NCBI GenBank assembly: GCA_030641695.1
Contig: DAOWGY010000148.1
Location: forward strand, 1 to 13,394
DNA from: Gammaproteobacteria bacterium
Lineage (GTDB): Bacteria > Pseudomonadota > Gammaproteobacteria > Steroidobacterales > Woeseiaceae
Direction of reading: 5' to 3'
DNA length: 13,394 bases
Below the pieces are notes generated by a model. That model was given only the letters and a program-made list of their open reading frames with translations, made no database searches and had not been told where the DNA came from. Made by a program: the position numbers and the translations under genes. Each line of letters starts with the position of its first letter. The first letter of the stretch is position 1. Of the stretch, positions 1 to 7,642 are shown in pieces.

Positions 1-1
1 C

Positions 2-649
2 GTGGCGGCATCAGGAGGATACTGGATAGCCGTGGGCGCTGACCGTGTCTTCGCAAGTCCGTCGACGATAACCGGCTCGATCGGTATCTTCGGTATGTTC
101 CCGACCTATCAGCGCACTGTGGCGCAATTCGGCATTACTACAGACGGTATAGGTTCAACACCGCTATCGGGTGAATTACGCCCGGACCGTGAAATGGCGC
201 CCCACACGAAGCAACTGTTCCAGCTCGTGGTAGAGGACGGTTACGAGGACTTTATCAGTCGTGTGGCCTTGTATCGCGGGCTCGAGAAGGACGCCGTCGA
301 TGCAGTGGCGCAAGGTCGGGTCTGGACAGGCTCCGATGCGTTGCAGCACGGGCTGATCGATGAACTCGGAGGCCTTGAAGACGCGATCGCATACGCTGCC
401 GAACTTGCGGCGCTCGCAGAAGGTGAGTTCGGGCGCAAGACCATCACAATCGAGCTTTCGCCAACCGAGCAGATGATCGTTGACATGCTGGGCACCGCCA
501 AACGCGTCGGTCTGGACCTGTCGGGATTGAGGTCGCAGCAATCATCACTCGAGAAAATCGCCGGTCACATTGAAGGTATCGTTTCGCCGTTGTTTCAATT
601 CGACGATCCGAAGGGTGTCTACGCGCACTGTTTCTGCGATTTCGATTAG
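2..649 (+). CDS. sppA: Signal peptide peptidase SppA (protease IV), C-terminal part, 5' end cut by window edge
   Basis: SppA is a membrane-anchored Ser/Lys protease of the cell envelope that degrades signal peptides left after protein export. The visible 215 residues begin VAASGGYWIA. In E. coli SppA the serine of the matching AASGGYW motif is the nucleophile (Ser409), here the TCA codon at 11-13. It is followed by the family block SPSTITGSIGIFG and by the rest of the S49 domain up to a normal stop (TAG, 647-649). Full-length two-domain SppA is about 600 residues with its catalytic lysine in the N-terminal half, so roughly two thirds of the gene lies to the left. The GTG at position 2 is an internal valine codon, not a start. 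The gene converges on tdh, with a 34-bp inverted repeat between them. SppA of the 67-kDa type is more likely than the short SohB/SppA36 type because of the long C-terminal tail, but this cannot be proved without the N-terminal half. Confidence 0.93.
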   Translation: MAASGGYWIAVGADRVFASPSTITGSIGIFGMFPTYQRTVAQFGITTDGIGSTPLSGELRPDREMAPHTKQLFQLVVEDGYEDFISRVALYRGLEKDAVDAVAQGRVWTGSDALQHGLIDELGGLEDAIAYAAELAALAEGEFGRKTITIELSPTEQMIVDMLGTAKRVGLDLSGLRSQQSSLEKIAGHIEGIVSPLFQFDDPKGVYAHCFCDFD

Positions 650-659
650 GCGGTCTTCC

Positions 660-675
660 GCGACCTGACGGTCGC
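660..675. other. Small perfect hairpin just after sppA
   Basis: A 6-bp stem, GCGACC (660-665) and GGTCGC (670-675), encloses a 4-nt loop (TGAC) beginning 10 nt after the sppA stop. No T-run follows, so it is not a standard intrinsic terminator. It could stabilise the 3' end of the sppA mRNA. A hairpin of this size can arise by chance in G+C-rich DNA. Confidence 0.4.
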
Positions 676-688
676 AGCTATCGCTCGG

Positions 689-766
689 AAATAGAGTGAC
701 AGTGACCTTAATTCGCCGAGCGTCCACCGGCCCGCTCGGCGAATTAAGGTCACTGTCACTCTATTT
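689..766. repeat. Perfect 34-bp inverted repeat with 10-nt loop between sppA and tdh
   Basis: The arms are 689-722 and 733-766 and match without a mismatch; the loop is 723-732 (TCCACCGGCC). The left arm starts AAATAGAGTGACAGTGACC and ends CGCCGAGCG. Within it GTGACA is followed by a second GTGAC, a small tandem repeat. The element starts 39 nt after the sppA stop and ends 3 nt before the tdh stop codon, so it lies between two converging genes. It can form a very stable hairpin in either transcript, each ending in ATTTT or similar, so a bidirectional terminator role is plausible. The length and perfection of the arms exceed what termination needs and suggest a dispersed palindromic repeat or small non-autonomous element. 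No transposase is present. TCGCT occurs on both sides (681-685 and 767-771) but with unequal spacing, so it is only weak evidence of a target-site duplication. Confidence 0.9.
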
Positions 767-769
767 TCG

Positions 770-1795
770 CTAGTTCCAGTGCAGGATGACCTTGCCAGAC
801 TGCCCTGATTCCATGAGGTCGAAGGCGGGCTGGTAGTCGTCAATGCCGAAGTGATGCGTAATGATGGGCTCGATGTTGAGTCCGCTTTGCAGCATGCTCG
901 ACATCTTGTACCAGGTCTCGAACATCTCGCGACCATAAATGCCCTTTAGAATCAGCCCCTTGAAGATCACGTGATTCCAGTCGATTGCGGTCTCCTCCGG
1001 CGGAATTCCAAGCAGGGCAACCTTGCCGCCGTGGTGCATCGTGCGCAACAGGTCGCGGAATGCCTGAGGATTACCGGACATTTCCATGCCGACGTCAAAA
1101 CCTTCCTCCATTTCGAGCGCCTGCATGGTGTCATCAATTGAATCGTGCTGAACGTTCAAAGCAACGGATGCGCCCATCTTTCTCGCAAGATCGAGGCGGT
1201 AGTCGTTTATGTCCGTGATGACGACATGCCGGGCGCCGGCGTAACGAGCGATCGCGACCGCCATGATGCCGATAGGTCCGGCGCCCGTAATGAGCACATC
1301 CTCACCGACGAGGTCGAACGACAGCGCCGTATGTGTCGCGTTGCCGAGCGGATCGAGTATCGAAGCCATGTCATCGGTAATGACGTCCGGTAACTTGAAA
1401 ACGTTGAAGGCTGGAACTGCAAGGTACTCCGCAAAAGCGCCCGGGCGGTTGACGCCGACACCGAGTGTATTCATACAAAGGTGGCGACGGCCGGCGCGGC
1501 AATTTCTGCAGACACCACAGGTGATATGACCTTCAGCCGAGACGCGATCGCCCGGTTTGAAGCCCTTGACCTCGATCCCGCAGTCAACGATCGTGCCGCA
1601 GAATTCGTGACCGACCACGAGCGGCACCGGAATCGTCTGTTGCGCCCAGTCGTCCCATTGGTAGATATGTATGTCGGTGCCGCAAATCGCCGTCCGGTTG
1701 ATCCTGATGAGCACGTCGTTATGGCCGACTTCAGGTTCCGTGACGTCCTGCATCCAGATGCCGCGCTCGGCTTTCGCTTTCACCAACGCTTTCAT
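770..1795 (-). CDS. tdh: L-threonine 3-dehydrogenase
   Basis: This cytosolic zinc- and NAD-dependent medium-chain dehydrogenase oxidises L-threonine to 2-amino-3-ketobutyrate, the substrate of the Kbl enzyme encoded immediately upstream. The product is 341 residues, the same as E. coli Tdh, and is similar along its whole length. Visible features are catalytic zinc ligands Cys38 (AICGTD) and His63-Glu64 (VVGHE), structural zinc ligands Cys93, Cys96, Cys99 and Cys107, and the NAD-binding GAGPIG at 171-176. The C-terminal block KGIYGREMFETWYKM is strongly Tdh-specific. The ATG (1793-1795) overlaps the kbl TGA by one base (TGATG), and a GGAG lies 10 nt upstream inside kbl, so translation is probably coupled to kbl. 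The stop is TAG at 770-772. No key residue is missing. Confidence 0.98.
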   Translation of the reverse strand: MKALVKAKAERGIWMQDVTEPEVGHNDVLIRINRTAICGTDIHIYQWDDWAQQTIPVPLVVGHEFCGTIVDCGIEVKGFKPGDRVSAEGHITCGVCRNCRAGRRHLCMNTLGVGVNRPGAFAEYLAVPAFNVFKLPDVITDDMASILDPLGNATHTALSFDLVGEDVLITGAGPIGIMAVAIARYAGARHVVITDINDYRLDLARKMGASVALNVQHDSIDDTMQALEMEEGFDVGMEMSGNPQAFRDLLRTMHHGGKVALLGIPPEETAIDWNHVIFKGLILKGIYGREMFETWYKMSSMLQSGLNIEPIITHHFGIDDYQPAFDLMESGQSGKVILHWN

Positions 1796-2994
1796 CAGTC
1801 AATGACTCCGAGTTCGCGGCCGACCTCGGTAAACGCCTCGATCGCGTGATCGAGTTGTTCGCGCGTAATGCCAGCCGACATTTGTGTGCGAATGCGTGCC
1901 TGTCCTTGCGGCACAACCGGGAACGAGAAGCCGATAACATAAATGCCGCGCTCGAGCAGGCGGTCGGCCATCTCCGTCGCGATCCGCGCATCACCGAGCA
2001 TCACCGGAATTATCGGATGCTCGCCGGGGATCAGGTCGAAACCACGCTCGGCCATGTTGCTGCGGAAGTAGGCGGCGTTTTCGTGCAAGTGGGCGGCGAG
2101 TGAGGCGTCACGCTCGAGCAAATCGAGAACGGCAATTGACGATGCTGCGATCATCGGTGCTACCGAGTTCGAGAACAGGTACGGTCTCGAGCGCTGCCGC
2201 AACCAGGCTACGATTTCCTTGCGGGCCGAGGTGAAACCGCCCGAGGCACCTCCGAGTGCCTTGCCCAGGGTGCCGGTGATGATATCGACGCGTCCCATGA
2301 CATCGCGATACTCGTGCGTGCCGCGGCCGGTCTTGCCGAGAAAGCCCGTGGCGTGGCAGTCATCGATCATGGTCAGAGCATCGTACTCATCGGCGAGCGC
2401 ACAGATATCAGCCAGCTTCGCGATTGTGCCGTCCATCGAGAAAACGCCGTCGGTCACGATCAGTTTCGTGTTGGAATCCTTCGCTGCCTCGAGTTGTGTG
2501 CGCAGGTCCTGCATATCGTCGTGCTGGTAGCGAAGTCGCTGTGCCTTGCACAGGCGAATCCCGTCGATGATGCTGGCGTGATTCAGTGCATCGCTGATGA
2601 CGGCGTCGTCGGGACCAAGCAGGGTCTCGAACAGGCCGCCATTGGCGTCGAAACAGGATGGGTAGAGAATCGTGTCCTCGGTGCCGAGGAATTGACTGAT
2701 ACGCTCCTCCAGGTCCTTGTGAATGGTCTGTGTGCCGCAGATGAAGCGTACCGAGGCCATGCCATAGCCATACTGGTCCAGTGCTTTGTGTGCCGCCGCA
2801 ATCACCTCGGGATGATTGGCGAGGCCCAGGTAGTTGTTGGCGCAGAGGTTTAGTACGTGTTTTGTGGCGCCGTTCATGCGCACGTCGATGTCGGCCTGTT
2901 GAGGACCGGCAATCAGCCGCTCCGATTTGTACAGACCCTGCGACCTGAGCGCCTCGGTCTGCGCCTCGAGTGACGCGAGAAAACTTGCTGGCAC
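1795..2994 (-). CDS. kbl: 2-amino-3-ketobutyrate CoA ligase (glycine C-acetyltransferase)
   Basis: This PLP enzyme of the alpha-oxoamine synthase family cleaves 2-amino-3-ketobutyrate with CoA to glycine and acetyl-CoA, completing threonine degradation after Tdh. From the GTG at 2994 the product is 399 residues (E. coli Kbl is 398). The PLP-binding lysine is Lys245 in TGTLGKALGGASGG, matching E. coli Lys244. Other family blocks are CANNYLGLANHP, SVRFICGTQ, DALNHASIIDG and DDCHATGF; the histidine in the last stacks on the cofactor. The frame stays open to a TTG at 3024, but the GTG is preferred: GAGGG lies 7 nt upstream (3002-3006), the N-terminus then aligns with E. coli Kbl without overhang, and the TTG would lie at or upstream of the predicted transcript start. 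kbl is first in a two-gene operon with tdh. Confidence 0.97.
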   Translation of the reverse strand: MPASFLASLEAQTEALRSQGLYKSERLIAGPQQADIDVRMNGATKHVLNLCANNYLGLANHPEVIAAAHKALDQYGYGMASVRFICGTQTIHKDLEERISQFLGTEDTILYPSCFDANGGLFETLLGPDDAVISDALNHASIIDGIRLCKAQRLRYQHDDMQDLRTQLEAAKDSNTKLIVTDGVFSMDGTIAKLADICALADEYDALTMIDDCHATGFLGKTGRGTHEYRDVMGRVDIITGTLGKALGGASGGFTSARKEIVAWLRQRSRPYLFSNSVAPMIAASSIAVLDLLERDASLAAHLHENAAYFRSNMAERGFDLIPGEHPIIPVMLGDARIATEMADRLLERGIYVIGFSFPVVPQGQARIRTQMSAGITREQLDHAIEAFTEVGRELGVID

Positions 2995-3076
2995 GGGATT
3001 GCCCTCGGCAACGAAAGGCCGCAAAGTATATCAGGACACCCGACTCGATAAACGACACTAACAAGCGGGGACATCA
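2995..3076. promoter_or_regulatory. Divergent control region between kbl-tdh and putA-sdaA
   Basis: These 82 bp carry the start signals of both catabolic operons. The kbl side has the extended -10 at 3025-3033 and a GAGGG site at 3002-3006. The putA side has GGGGA at 3067-3071, 5 nt before its ATG. I could not assign a convincing putA -10/-35 pair; GATAAA near 3047-3052 is a weak -10 candidate. No clear palindromic operator is visible. Because the gap is so short, a bound regulator would probably affect both directions. Confidence 0.6.
3025..3033 (-). promoter_or_regulatory. Predicted extended -10 promoter for kbl-tdh
   Basis: On the minus strand the sequence reads TGATATACT: a TATACT hexamer (one mismatch to TATAAT) preceded by TG one base upstream, the extended -10 form. 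Transcription would start near 3018, giving a leader of about 24 nt to the GTG at 2994. No good -35 is visible at 16-18 nt, which an extended -10 can tolerate. This is a prediction from sequence only. Confidence 0.5.
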
Positions 3077-6000
3077 ATGCGTTTTACGGCCAGACCGAGC
3101 ACGATCCCGGGCCTTAACGATCGCTACCTGGCTGACGAACAGAGCCTCGTCAGGGAGCTGATCGACATCGCGGATCCCGGCGCGGCGGCTCGCGACAAGA
3201 TTCGGGATACGGCCGCAGGGCTCGTGCGCGCCGTGCGCAAGAACAAGGCAAAGGAAGGCGGCATGGACGCCTTTCTGGCGCAATACGATTTGTCGTCCGA
3301 GGAGGGCGTTCTGTTGATGTGCATCGCGGAGGCCCTGTTGCGCATCCCCGATGCCGATACCGCGGATCGGCTGATTGCCGACAAGATCACCTCGGCACAG
3401 TGGAAGAACCATCTTGGCGAAAGCGACTCGTTGTTCGTCAATGCGTCCACCTGGGGATTGATGCTGACCGGGCAGCTTCTGCAGCTGGACGACACGATAC
3501 GTCTGAATCCGGCGCAGATACTCGGCAAGCTTGCGAGTCGCGCCGGCGAACCGGTTGTTCGCACTGCCATGCGCCAGGCGATGCGCATCATGGGCCACCA
3601 GTTTGTCATGGGGCGCACGATCGCAGAGGCCTTGCAGCGTTCAACCAGGAAGGACAACAAGGCGTATCGGTATTCTTTCGACATGCTCGGTGAGGCGGCT
3701 CTGACCGAGGGCGATGCGAAGTACTATTTCGACGCGTATCACAAGGCGATCGGGGAGATCGGCGGCGCGCCGAGGGCGCAAGAGGATGACATCTTTTCGG
3801 CGCCGAGCATATCGGTGAAGCTGTCGGCCCTGCACCCGCGGTACGAGTTCTTGCAGGCTGATCGTGTTCTGGCCGAACTCACACCGCGGGTTCTCGAGCT
3901 CGCTGAACATGCGAAGCAGTCCGACATCGCGTTGACCATCGACGCAGAAGAGGCCGACCGTCTCGAGATTTCTTTGCGCGTGTTCGAGCGTGTGTTTCGC
4001 GACGAGAAGATGAGTCTCTATGACGGACTCGGTCTCGCTGTGCAGACCTATCAGCGTCGAGCCAGCGACGTTTTCGGCTATCTCGAAAATCTGGCGAAGG
4101 ACGCGGGACGACGTATTCCGGTACGGCTCGTCAAGGGCGCTTATTGGGACACGGAGATCAAACACGCCCAGGAACAGGGTCACGCGAGTTACCCGGTCTT
4201 TACACGCAAAGTACACACAGACATTTCCTACCTGGCCTGTGCACGCAAAGCGCTTGCCGCGGGTGATGCCTTGTATCCGCAATTTGCGACGCACAATGCA
4301 CACACCCTGGCCAGCGTCATGCATTACGCCGGCTCGCGGCGTGACTACGAGTTTCAACGTCTGCACGGCATGGGCGAAGAGTTGTATGCCGAGGTCGTGC
4401 ACACCGATAAATTTGCGCGGCCCTGTCGTGTATACGCACCGGTAGGCAGTCACGAGGATTTGCTGCCATACCTGGTCCGGCGCCTGCTCGAGAACGGTGC
4501 GAATACTTCATTTGTCAATCGCATCATCGATGAGTCCGTTGACGTCGCAGACATTGTGGCCGACCCGTTGACGAACGCAGAGGAGCATGACGGACTACCG
4601 CATCCCCACATACCGGCGCCCATCGATCTGTTCGGTGCCGTGCGACATAATTCGAAGGGCACGAATCTTGCCGACGACAGCGAGCGGGGATGGCTTCTGG
4701 AGGACATGGATGCGGCAATGGTGGGCGCGCGAGTTGCACATGCGATCGTCGGCGGCAAGGCGATGGACGGCGACGAGTCGCCTTTGTTCAATCCGGCAGA
4801 CGTGTCGCAGATGATCGGAACGTGCCGGTTGGCGACAGCCGACCACGTCGATGCGGCGATCGAGCAGGCCTGTGTCGGACAAGCCGACTGGGACGGCACA
4901 TCCGCAATCAAGCGCGCCGCTATCCTCGACGGCGCGGCCGATCTCTTCGAGCAAAATGCCCCCGAATTGCTGGCGCTCTGCGTGGTGGAAGCCGGCAAGA
5001 CTGTTCCGGACGCACAGAACGAGTTGCGTGAAGCCGTCGACTTCCTGCGCTACTACGCGGCTGAAGCCCGGCGGCACTTCTCCGATCCGGTAGAGCTGCC
5101 AGGCCCGACTGGCGAGCGCAATACGCTGGGGATGCGTGGGCGTGGCGTATTCGTCTGTATCAGTCCGTGGAATTTCCCTCTGGCCATTTTCACGGGTCAG
5201 GTTGCCGCCGCGCTCGCCGCGGGTAACGCCGTGCTCGCGAAACCCGCGGAACAGACGCCGCTGATCGCGTTCCGCGCGGTCGAACTGATGCTCGAAGCCG
5301 GTGTCCCGGCGACCGTTCTGCATTTTCTGCCCGGCGACGGCGCAACTGTCGGCGGCAGGGCAGTCGCTGACGCCCGTATCGCCGGTGTTGCGTTCACGGG
5401 GTCGACTGAAACCGCGAGGATGATCAACCGCTCGCTCGCAGAGCGCGATGGGCCGATTGCTACATTGATCGCCGAGACAGGCGGCCAGAACGCAATGTTT
5501 GTCGATAGTTCGGCTTTGCCCGAACAAGTAGTCAAGGACGCAGTTTTTTCGGCATTCAACAGCGCCGGGCAGCGTTGTTCGGCTTTGCGGCTGCTGTGCG
5601 TGCAGGAGGAGATTGCGGATCGCGTGATCGAGTTACTCATCGGGCACATGGACGAGCTGTGTATCGGGGATCCCGCGATGCTGGCTACGGACGTCGGTCC
5701 CGTGATCGACCGGGAGGCACGCGCGATGCTGGTAGAACATGTCGTCAGGATGGAGGATGAGGCAAACCTGTTGCATCGATGCAGGCTCGATGAGGTTACT
5801 GACGCGGGCACGTTTTTCGCACCTACACTGATCGAAATCGAGCGTATTGATCAACTGCAGCGCGAAGTATTTGGACCTGTATTGCACGTGCTGAGCTTCA
5901 GAAGCAAGAAACTGCGCGCGACGATCGATGCGATCAACGCTACCGGATACGGATTAACCATGGGCCTGCACAGCCGGATCGACTCGCGTGCCCGTGAACT

Positions 6001-6217
6001 CGCGCGCCTTTCCGGTGCTGGAAATATCTACGTCAACCGCAACATGATCGGTGCCGTTGTCGGCGTGCAGCCGTTTGGCGGACGTGGCCTTTCGGGAACC
6101 GGTCCCAAAGCCGGAGGGCCTCACTACTTGTTGCGGTTCGGTACCGAATACACGGTGAGCAACAACATCGCAGCAGTCGGCGGTAATGCCAGCCTGTTGT
6201 CGTTGGGGCACGAGTAG
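3077..6217 (+). CDS. putA: Bifunctional proline dehydrogenase / L-glutamate gamma-semialdehyde dehydrogenase, type A without DNA-binding domain
   Basis: PutA oxidises proline to P5C with FAD, then glutamate semialdehyde to glutamate with NAD, channelling the intermediate. The product is 1046 residues. The N-terminus begins at a point matching roughly residue 90 of E. coli PutA, so the ribbon-helix-helix repressor domain is absent. The proline dehydrogenase half shows DAEEADR (289-295), LVKGAYWD (351-358), THNAH (405-409) and the substrate-binding Arg468-Arg469 in YLVRRLLENGAN. The aldehyde dehydrogenase half shows SPWNFP (696-701), Glu800 in AETGGQ and the catalytic Cys834 in GQRCS. The C-terminus ends in AAVGGNASLL, close to the conserved PutA tail that covers the tunnel and supports oligomerisation. 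The length fits type A (about 1000 residues), without the extra C-terminal domain of longer PutAs. The ATG has GGGGA 5 nt upstream. sdaA follows after 3 nt. All catalytic residues are present. Confidence 0.98.
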   Translation: MRFTARPSTIPGLNDRYLADEQSLVRELIDIADPGAAARDKIRDTAAGLVRAVRKNKAKEGGMDAFLAQYDLSSEEGVLLMCIAEALLRIPDADTADRLIADKITSAQWKNHLGESDSLFVNASTWGLMLTGQLLQLDDTIRLNPAQILGKLASRAGEPVVRTAMRQAMRIMGHQFVMGRTIAEALQRSTRKDNKAYRYSFDMLGEAALTEGDAKYYFDAYHKAIGEIGGAPRAQEDDIFSAPSISVKLSALHPRYEFLQADRVLAELTPRVLELAEHAKQSDIALTIDAEEADRLEISLRVFERVFRDEKMSLYDGLGLAVQTYQRRASDVFGYLENLAKDAGRRIPVRLVKGAYWDTEIKHAQEQGHASYPVFTRKVHTDISYLACARKALAAGDALYPQFATHNAHTLASVMHYAGSRRDYEFQRLHGMGEELYAEVVHTDKFARPCRVYAPVGSHEDLLPYLVRRLLENGANTSFVNRIIDESVDVADIVADPLTNAEEHDGLPHPHIPAPIDLFGAVRHNSKGTNLADDSERGWLLEDMDAAMVGARVAHAIVGGKAMDGDESPLFNPADVSQMIGTCRLATADHVDAAIEQACVGQADWDGTSAIKRAAILDGAADLFEQNAPELLALCVVEAGKTVPDAQNELREAVDFLRYYAAEARRHFSDPVELPGPTGERNTLGMRGRGVFVCISPWNFPLAIFTGQVAAALAAGNAVLAKPAEQTPLIAFRAVELMLEAGVPATVLHFLPGDGATVGGRAVADARIAGVAFTGSTETARMINRSLAERDGPIATLIAETGGQNAMFVDSSALPEQVVKDAVFSAFNSAGQRCSALRLLCVQEEIADRVIELLIGHMDELCIGDPAMLATDVGPVIDREARAMLVEHVVRMEDEANLLHRCRLDEVTDAGTFFAPTLIEIERIDQLQREVFGPVLHVLSFRSKKLRATIDAINATGYGLTMGLHSRIDSRARELARLSGAGNIYVNRNMIGAVVGVQPFGGRGLSGTGPKAGGPHYLLRFGTEYTVSNNIAAVGGNASLLSLGHE

Positions 6218-6220
6218 ACA

Positions 6221-7579
6221 ATGGCCGCAATCAGCATCTTCGACATCTTCAAGATCGGCATCGGACCATCGAGTTCGCACACGGTGGGTCCGATGAAAGC
6301 GGCGAGGTCGTTCGCATCAGAACTCGAACCGGTGGCGTCCGCTGTATCGTCAGTCGAAGTCACGCTGTATGGCTCACTCGCCTACACTGGTAAGGGCCAC
6401 GGGACGGACTCCGCAATACTGCTCGGATTGATGGGGCTGGAGCCTGAGACCATCGATCCCGATGCCGTCGATGGTCTGCTACGAACGATGCACACCGACA
6501 AGACGCTCGAGGTATTGCACGTCGGACAAATTGCGTTCGACCCCGATCGGCAAATCGTCTTCGACTACGGCGAGGAGCTGCCGCGTCACACAAACGGCAT
6601 GCGTTTCGTGGCACGTGCCGTCAACGGGGAAGCGCTGGTCGAGGCCGAGTACTACTCACTCGGAGGTGGTTTCATTGCGCGTGGTGACGAACCAGAACCC
6701 ACTGCTCAAAGCGGTGAGCCGAAATATCTTTTCGATAGCGGTGAGTCGCTGCTGCAGCTCGCTGCGGACGCTGGCCTGAGCATAGCGGAGCTCGTGCTGC
6801 AAAACGAAACGCAGTGGCGCGACTCGGCCGACGTGGATCGAGGCATCGATTCGATCTGGTCGGCCATGGAAGCCTGTATCGATCGTGGCCTGCGCACCGA
6901 CGGCGTATTGCCGGGGTCAATGGCAGTGACCCGGCGCGCACCGAAGTTGTACAAGCGCCTGCAAGGGCGCAATGAGGCGTCACCACTGGGTGCCATGGAG
7001 TGGGTGAACGCTTTTGCGATCGCAGTCAACGAGGAAAATGCAGCCGGCGGACGCGTGGTCACCTCACCAACCAACGGCGCGGCCGGCATTATTCCGGCGG
7101 TACTCATGTACTACGTACGCTTCCTGCCCGAAGCGAATAGCGACGGCATTCACACCTTTCTGCTGACGTCTGGCGCAATCGGCATCCTCTACAAGGTGAA
7201 TGCGTCGATATCAGGTGCCGAGATGGGCTGCCAGGGTGAAGTCGGGGTCGCGTGCTCGATGGCTGCAGCGGGACTTGCGGCAGCGCTGGGTGGCTCGAAT
7301 GACCATGTCGAGGAGGCCGCGGAGATCGGCATGGAACACAACCTCGGGCTAACGTGTGACCCGATCGGCGGCCTGGTGCAGATCCCTTGCATCGAACGCA
7401 ATGCGATGGGCGCGGTGAAAGCGATCAATGCCGCGACGCTTGCCATGCACGGTGACGGGTCGCACAAAGTAACGCTGGACCAGGTGATCGAAACCATGCG
7501 GCAAACCGGACTCGATATGTCGTCGAGTTACAAGGAGACCTCGCAGGGCGGCCTGGCCGTCAACGTCCCTGAATGCTGA
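6221..7579 (+). CDS. sdaA: L-serine dehydratase (L-serine ammonia-lyase), iron-sulfur dependent, single chain
   Basis: This cytosolic enzyme deaminates L-serine to pyruvate and ammonia using an oxygen-sensitive [4Fe-4S] cluster. The product is 452 residues, within two of E. coli SdaA. The N-terminal beta domain starts SIFDIFKIGIGPSSSHTVGP, a family signature. The C-terminal alpha domain carries cluster ligands Cys337 (GCQGEVG), Cys379 (LTCDPIGG) and Cys390 (IPCIERN). Their spacing, 42 and then 11 residues, equals that of the structurally known Legionella enzyme. The final residue, Cys452, matches the 'tail-in-mouth' cysteine that caps the fourth iron in the resting enzyme. The ATG is 3 nt after the putA stop and has no strong ribosome-binding site of its own, which suggests cotranscription and coupling with putA. 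The gene ends in front of a cluster of three REP palindromes. Confidence 0.98.
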   Translation: MAAISIFDIFKIGIGPSSSHTVGPMKAARSFASELEPVASAVSSVEVTLYGSLAYTGKGHGTDSAILLGLMGLEPETIDPDAVDGLLRTMHTDKTLEVLHVGQIAFDPDRQIVFDYGEELPRHTNGMRFVARAVNGEALVEAEYYSLGGGFIARGDEPEPTAQSGEPKYLFDSGESLLQLAADAGLSIAELVLQNETQWRDSADVDRGIDSIWSAMEACIDRGLRTDGVLPGSMAVTRRAPKLYKRLQGRNEASPLGAMEWVNAFAIAVNEENAAGGRVVTSPTNGAAGIIPAVLMYYVRFLPEANSDGIHTFLLTSGAIGILYKVNASISGAEMGCQGEVGVACSMAAAGLAAALGGSNDHVEEAAEIGMEHNLGLTCDPIGGLVQIPCIERNAMGAVKAINAATLAMHGDGSHKVTLDQVIETMRQTGLDMSSSYKETSQGGLAVNVPEC

Positions 7580-7587
7580 TAGCCTTC

Positions 7588-7611
7588 GTAGGAGCGCTTC
7601 TCGAAGCGCGA
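7588..7611 (+). repeat. REP-type palindromic unit 1
   Basis: This 24-nt unit starts with the GTAG tetranucleotide typical of REP sequences, then GAGC, then a 7-bp stem with a 2-nt loop (GCGCTTC-TC-GAAGCGC), ending GA. It starts 9 nt after the sdaA stop. Units 2 and 3 share this layout on the opposite strand, so units 1 and 3 form a near-perfect inverted pair (23 of 24 positions). Confidence 0.85.
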
Positions 7612-7616
7612 CTGGA

Positions 7617-7640
7617 TCGCGGTTCAAGAACCGCTCCAAC
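7617..7640 (-). repeat. REP-type palindromic unit 2 (stem variant)
   Basis: Read on the minus strand it is a 24-nt unit starting GTTGGAGC and ending GCGA. Its stem is GCGGTTC-TT-GAACCGC. Compared with units 1 and 3 the fourth stem pair is G-C instead of C-G, a compensatory change on both sides that keeps the hairpin. The stem lies at 7619-7634. Confidence 0.83.
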
Positions 7641-7642
7641 AA

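Noticed and set aside
650..769. Insertion sequence remnant
   Set aside because: Apart from the inverted repeat there is no transposase fragment and no convincing target-site duplication, so I list it only as a repeat.
545..936. Two small minus-strand frames (60 and 96 codons) spanning the sppA-tdh gap
   Set aside because: They read through the 34-bp inverted repeat and overlap the ends of sppA and tdh; nothing supports expression or conservation.
2408..3064. Minus-strand open frame of 218 codons overlapping the kbl 5' half in another frame
   Set aside because: Kbl motifs are continuous in the other frame, so this is an out-of-frame shadow and not evidence of a frameshift.
3641..5527. Two minus-strand open frames (270 and 310 codons) opposite putA
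   Set aside because: Both lie wholly inside the conserved PutA coding sequence and show no domain, start signal or gap that would suggest a real antisense gene.
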